DNA of 32,772 nt from Desulfobacterales bacterium. GTDB taxonomy: Bacteria > Desulfobacterota > Desulfobacteria > Desulfobacterales > JASJAZ01. The translations under genes and the position numbers were made by a program. The DNA lies in NCBI GenBank assembly GCA_030066785.1, contig JASJAZ010000077.1:1-32772 (forward strand). The letters run 5' to 3'. Positions 32,725-32,772 of the stretch are shown piece by piece. Below the pieces are notes generated by a model. It did no database searches. It was not told the origin of the DNA and saw nothing but the letters and a program-made list of their open reading frames with translations. How positions within the stretch are numbered: position 1 is the stretch's first letter; each line of letters opens with the position of its first letter.

Positions 32725-32772
32725 GGTGCATGTATTCTCAATATACATGTAGTTTGTCCAATAAATAGTTGA

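Overview
The window is bacterial chromosome of moderate, uneven GC content. It most resembles a sulfate-reducing Desulfobacterota genome (Desulfobacteria). That view rests on protein families: small Arg-rich proteins with a GGRRSG motif, a four-cysteine CRHYYITW-type small protein, a DUF3124 protein, an AcuA-like acetyltransferase, and a pair resembling BcrB/BcrC of the 2-hydroxyacyl-CoA dehydratase superfamily. No rRNA, tRNA, CRISPR array or intact insertion sequence was seen. The assignment is inference, because no marker gene is present.

Left edge (1-4.9 kb), accessory in character. A leftward operon encodes a ParA ATPase, a small probable ribbon-helix-helix partner and the start of a DNA methyltransferase cut by the window edge. 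It looks like a partition module with a methylase, as found on plasmids or integrated elements. A 739-base AT-rich spacer with clustered ATTCT/AGAAT boxes, a 14-base tandem repeat and a 12-base palindrome separates it from a rightward pair: a four-TM coiled-coil membrane protein and an exported von Willebrand A protein, closed by a strong terminator. Two paralogous Arg-rich small proteins follow behind a promoter and a structured leader.

5-12.7 kb, metabolic genes. UDP-glucose dehydrogenase and UDP-glucuronate 4-epimerase (a UDP-galacturonate route) are followed by a four-Cys small protein, an AEC transporter, a MoaD/ThiS-type sulfur carrier overlapping its E1-like activator, and a convergent BcrB/BcrC-like pair with no activator ATPase in view.

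13-16.6 kb. A cyclodeaminase/cyclohydrolase-family protein, a DUF2080 small protein and three GNAT acetyltransferases lie here, one of them AcuA-like. The last two GNATs form a leftward operon with a good promoter. A hypothetical protein follows.

16.6-27.4 kb. A leftward five-gene glycogen operon encodes, in transcription order, a 1430-residue fused debranching enzyme (GH13 + GH133), a stand-alone CBM48 protein, glucan phosphorylase, glycogen synthase and branching enzyme. It covers polymer synthesis and breakdown but contains no ADP-glucose pyrophosphorylase.

27.4-32.8 kb, a decayed and apparently recombined zone. It holds a TrkA_C (RCK_C) remnant and diverged copies of a small relic gene. 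Four unrelated rightward genes (nucleotidyltransferase-GHMP kinase fusion, DUF3124 protein, agmatinase-family hydrolase, lipoprotein) are separated by spacers that share diverged repeat segments. This unexplained intergenic repeat family is the most unusual structure in the window.
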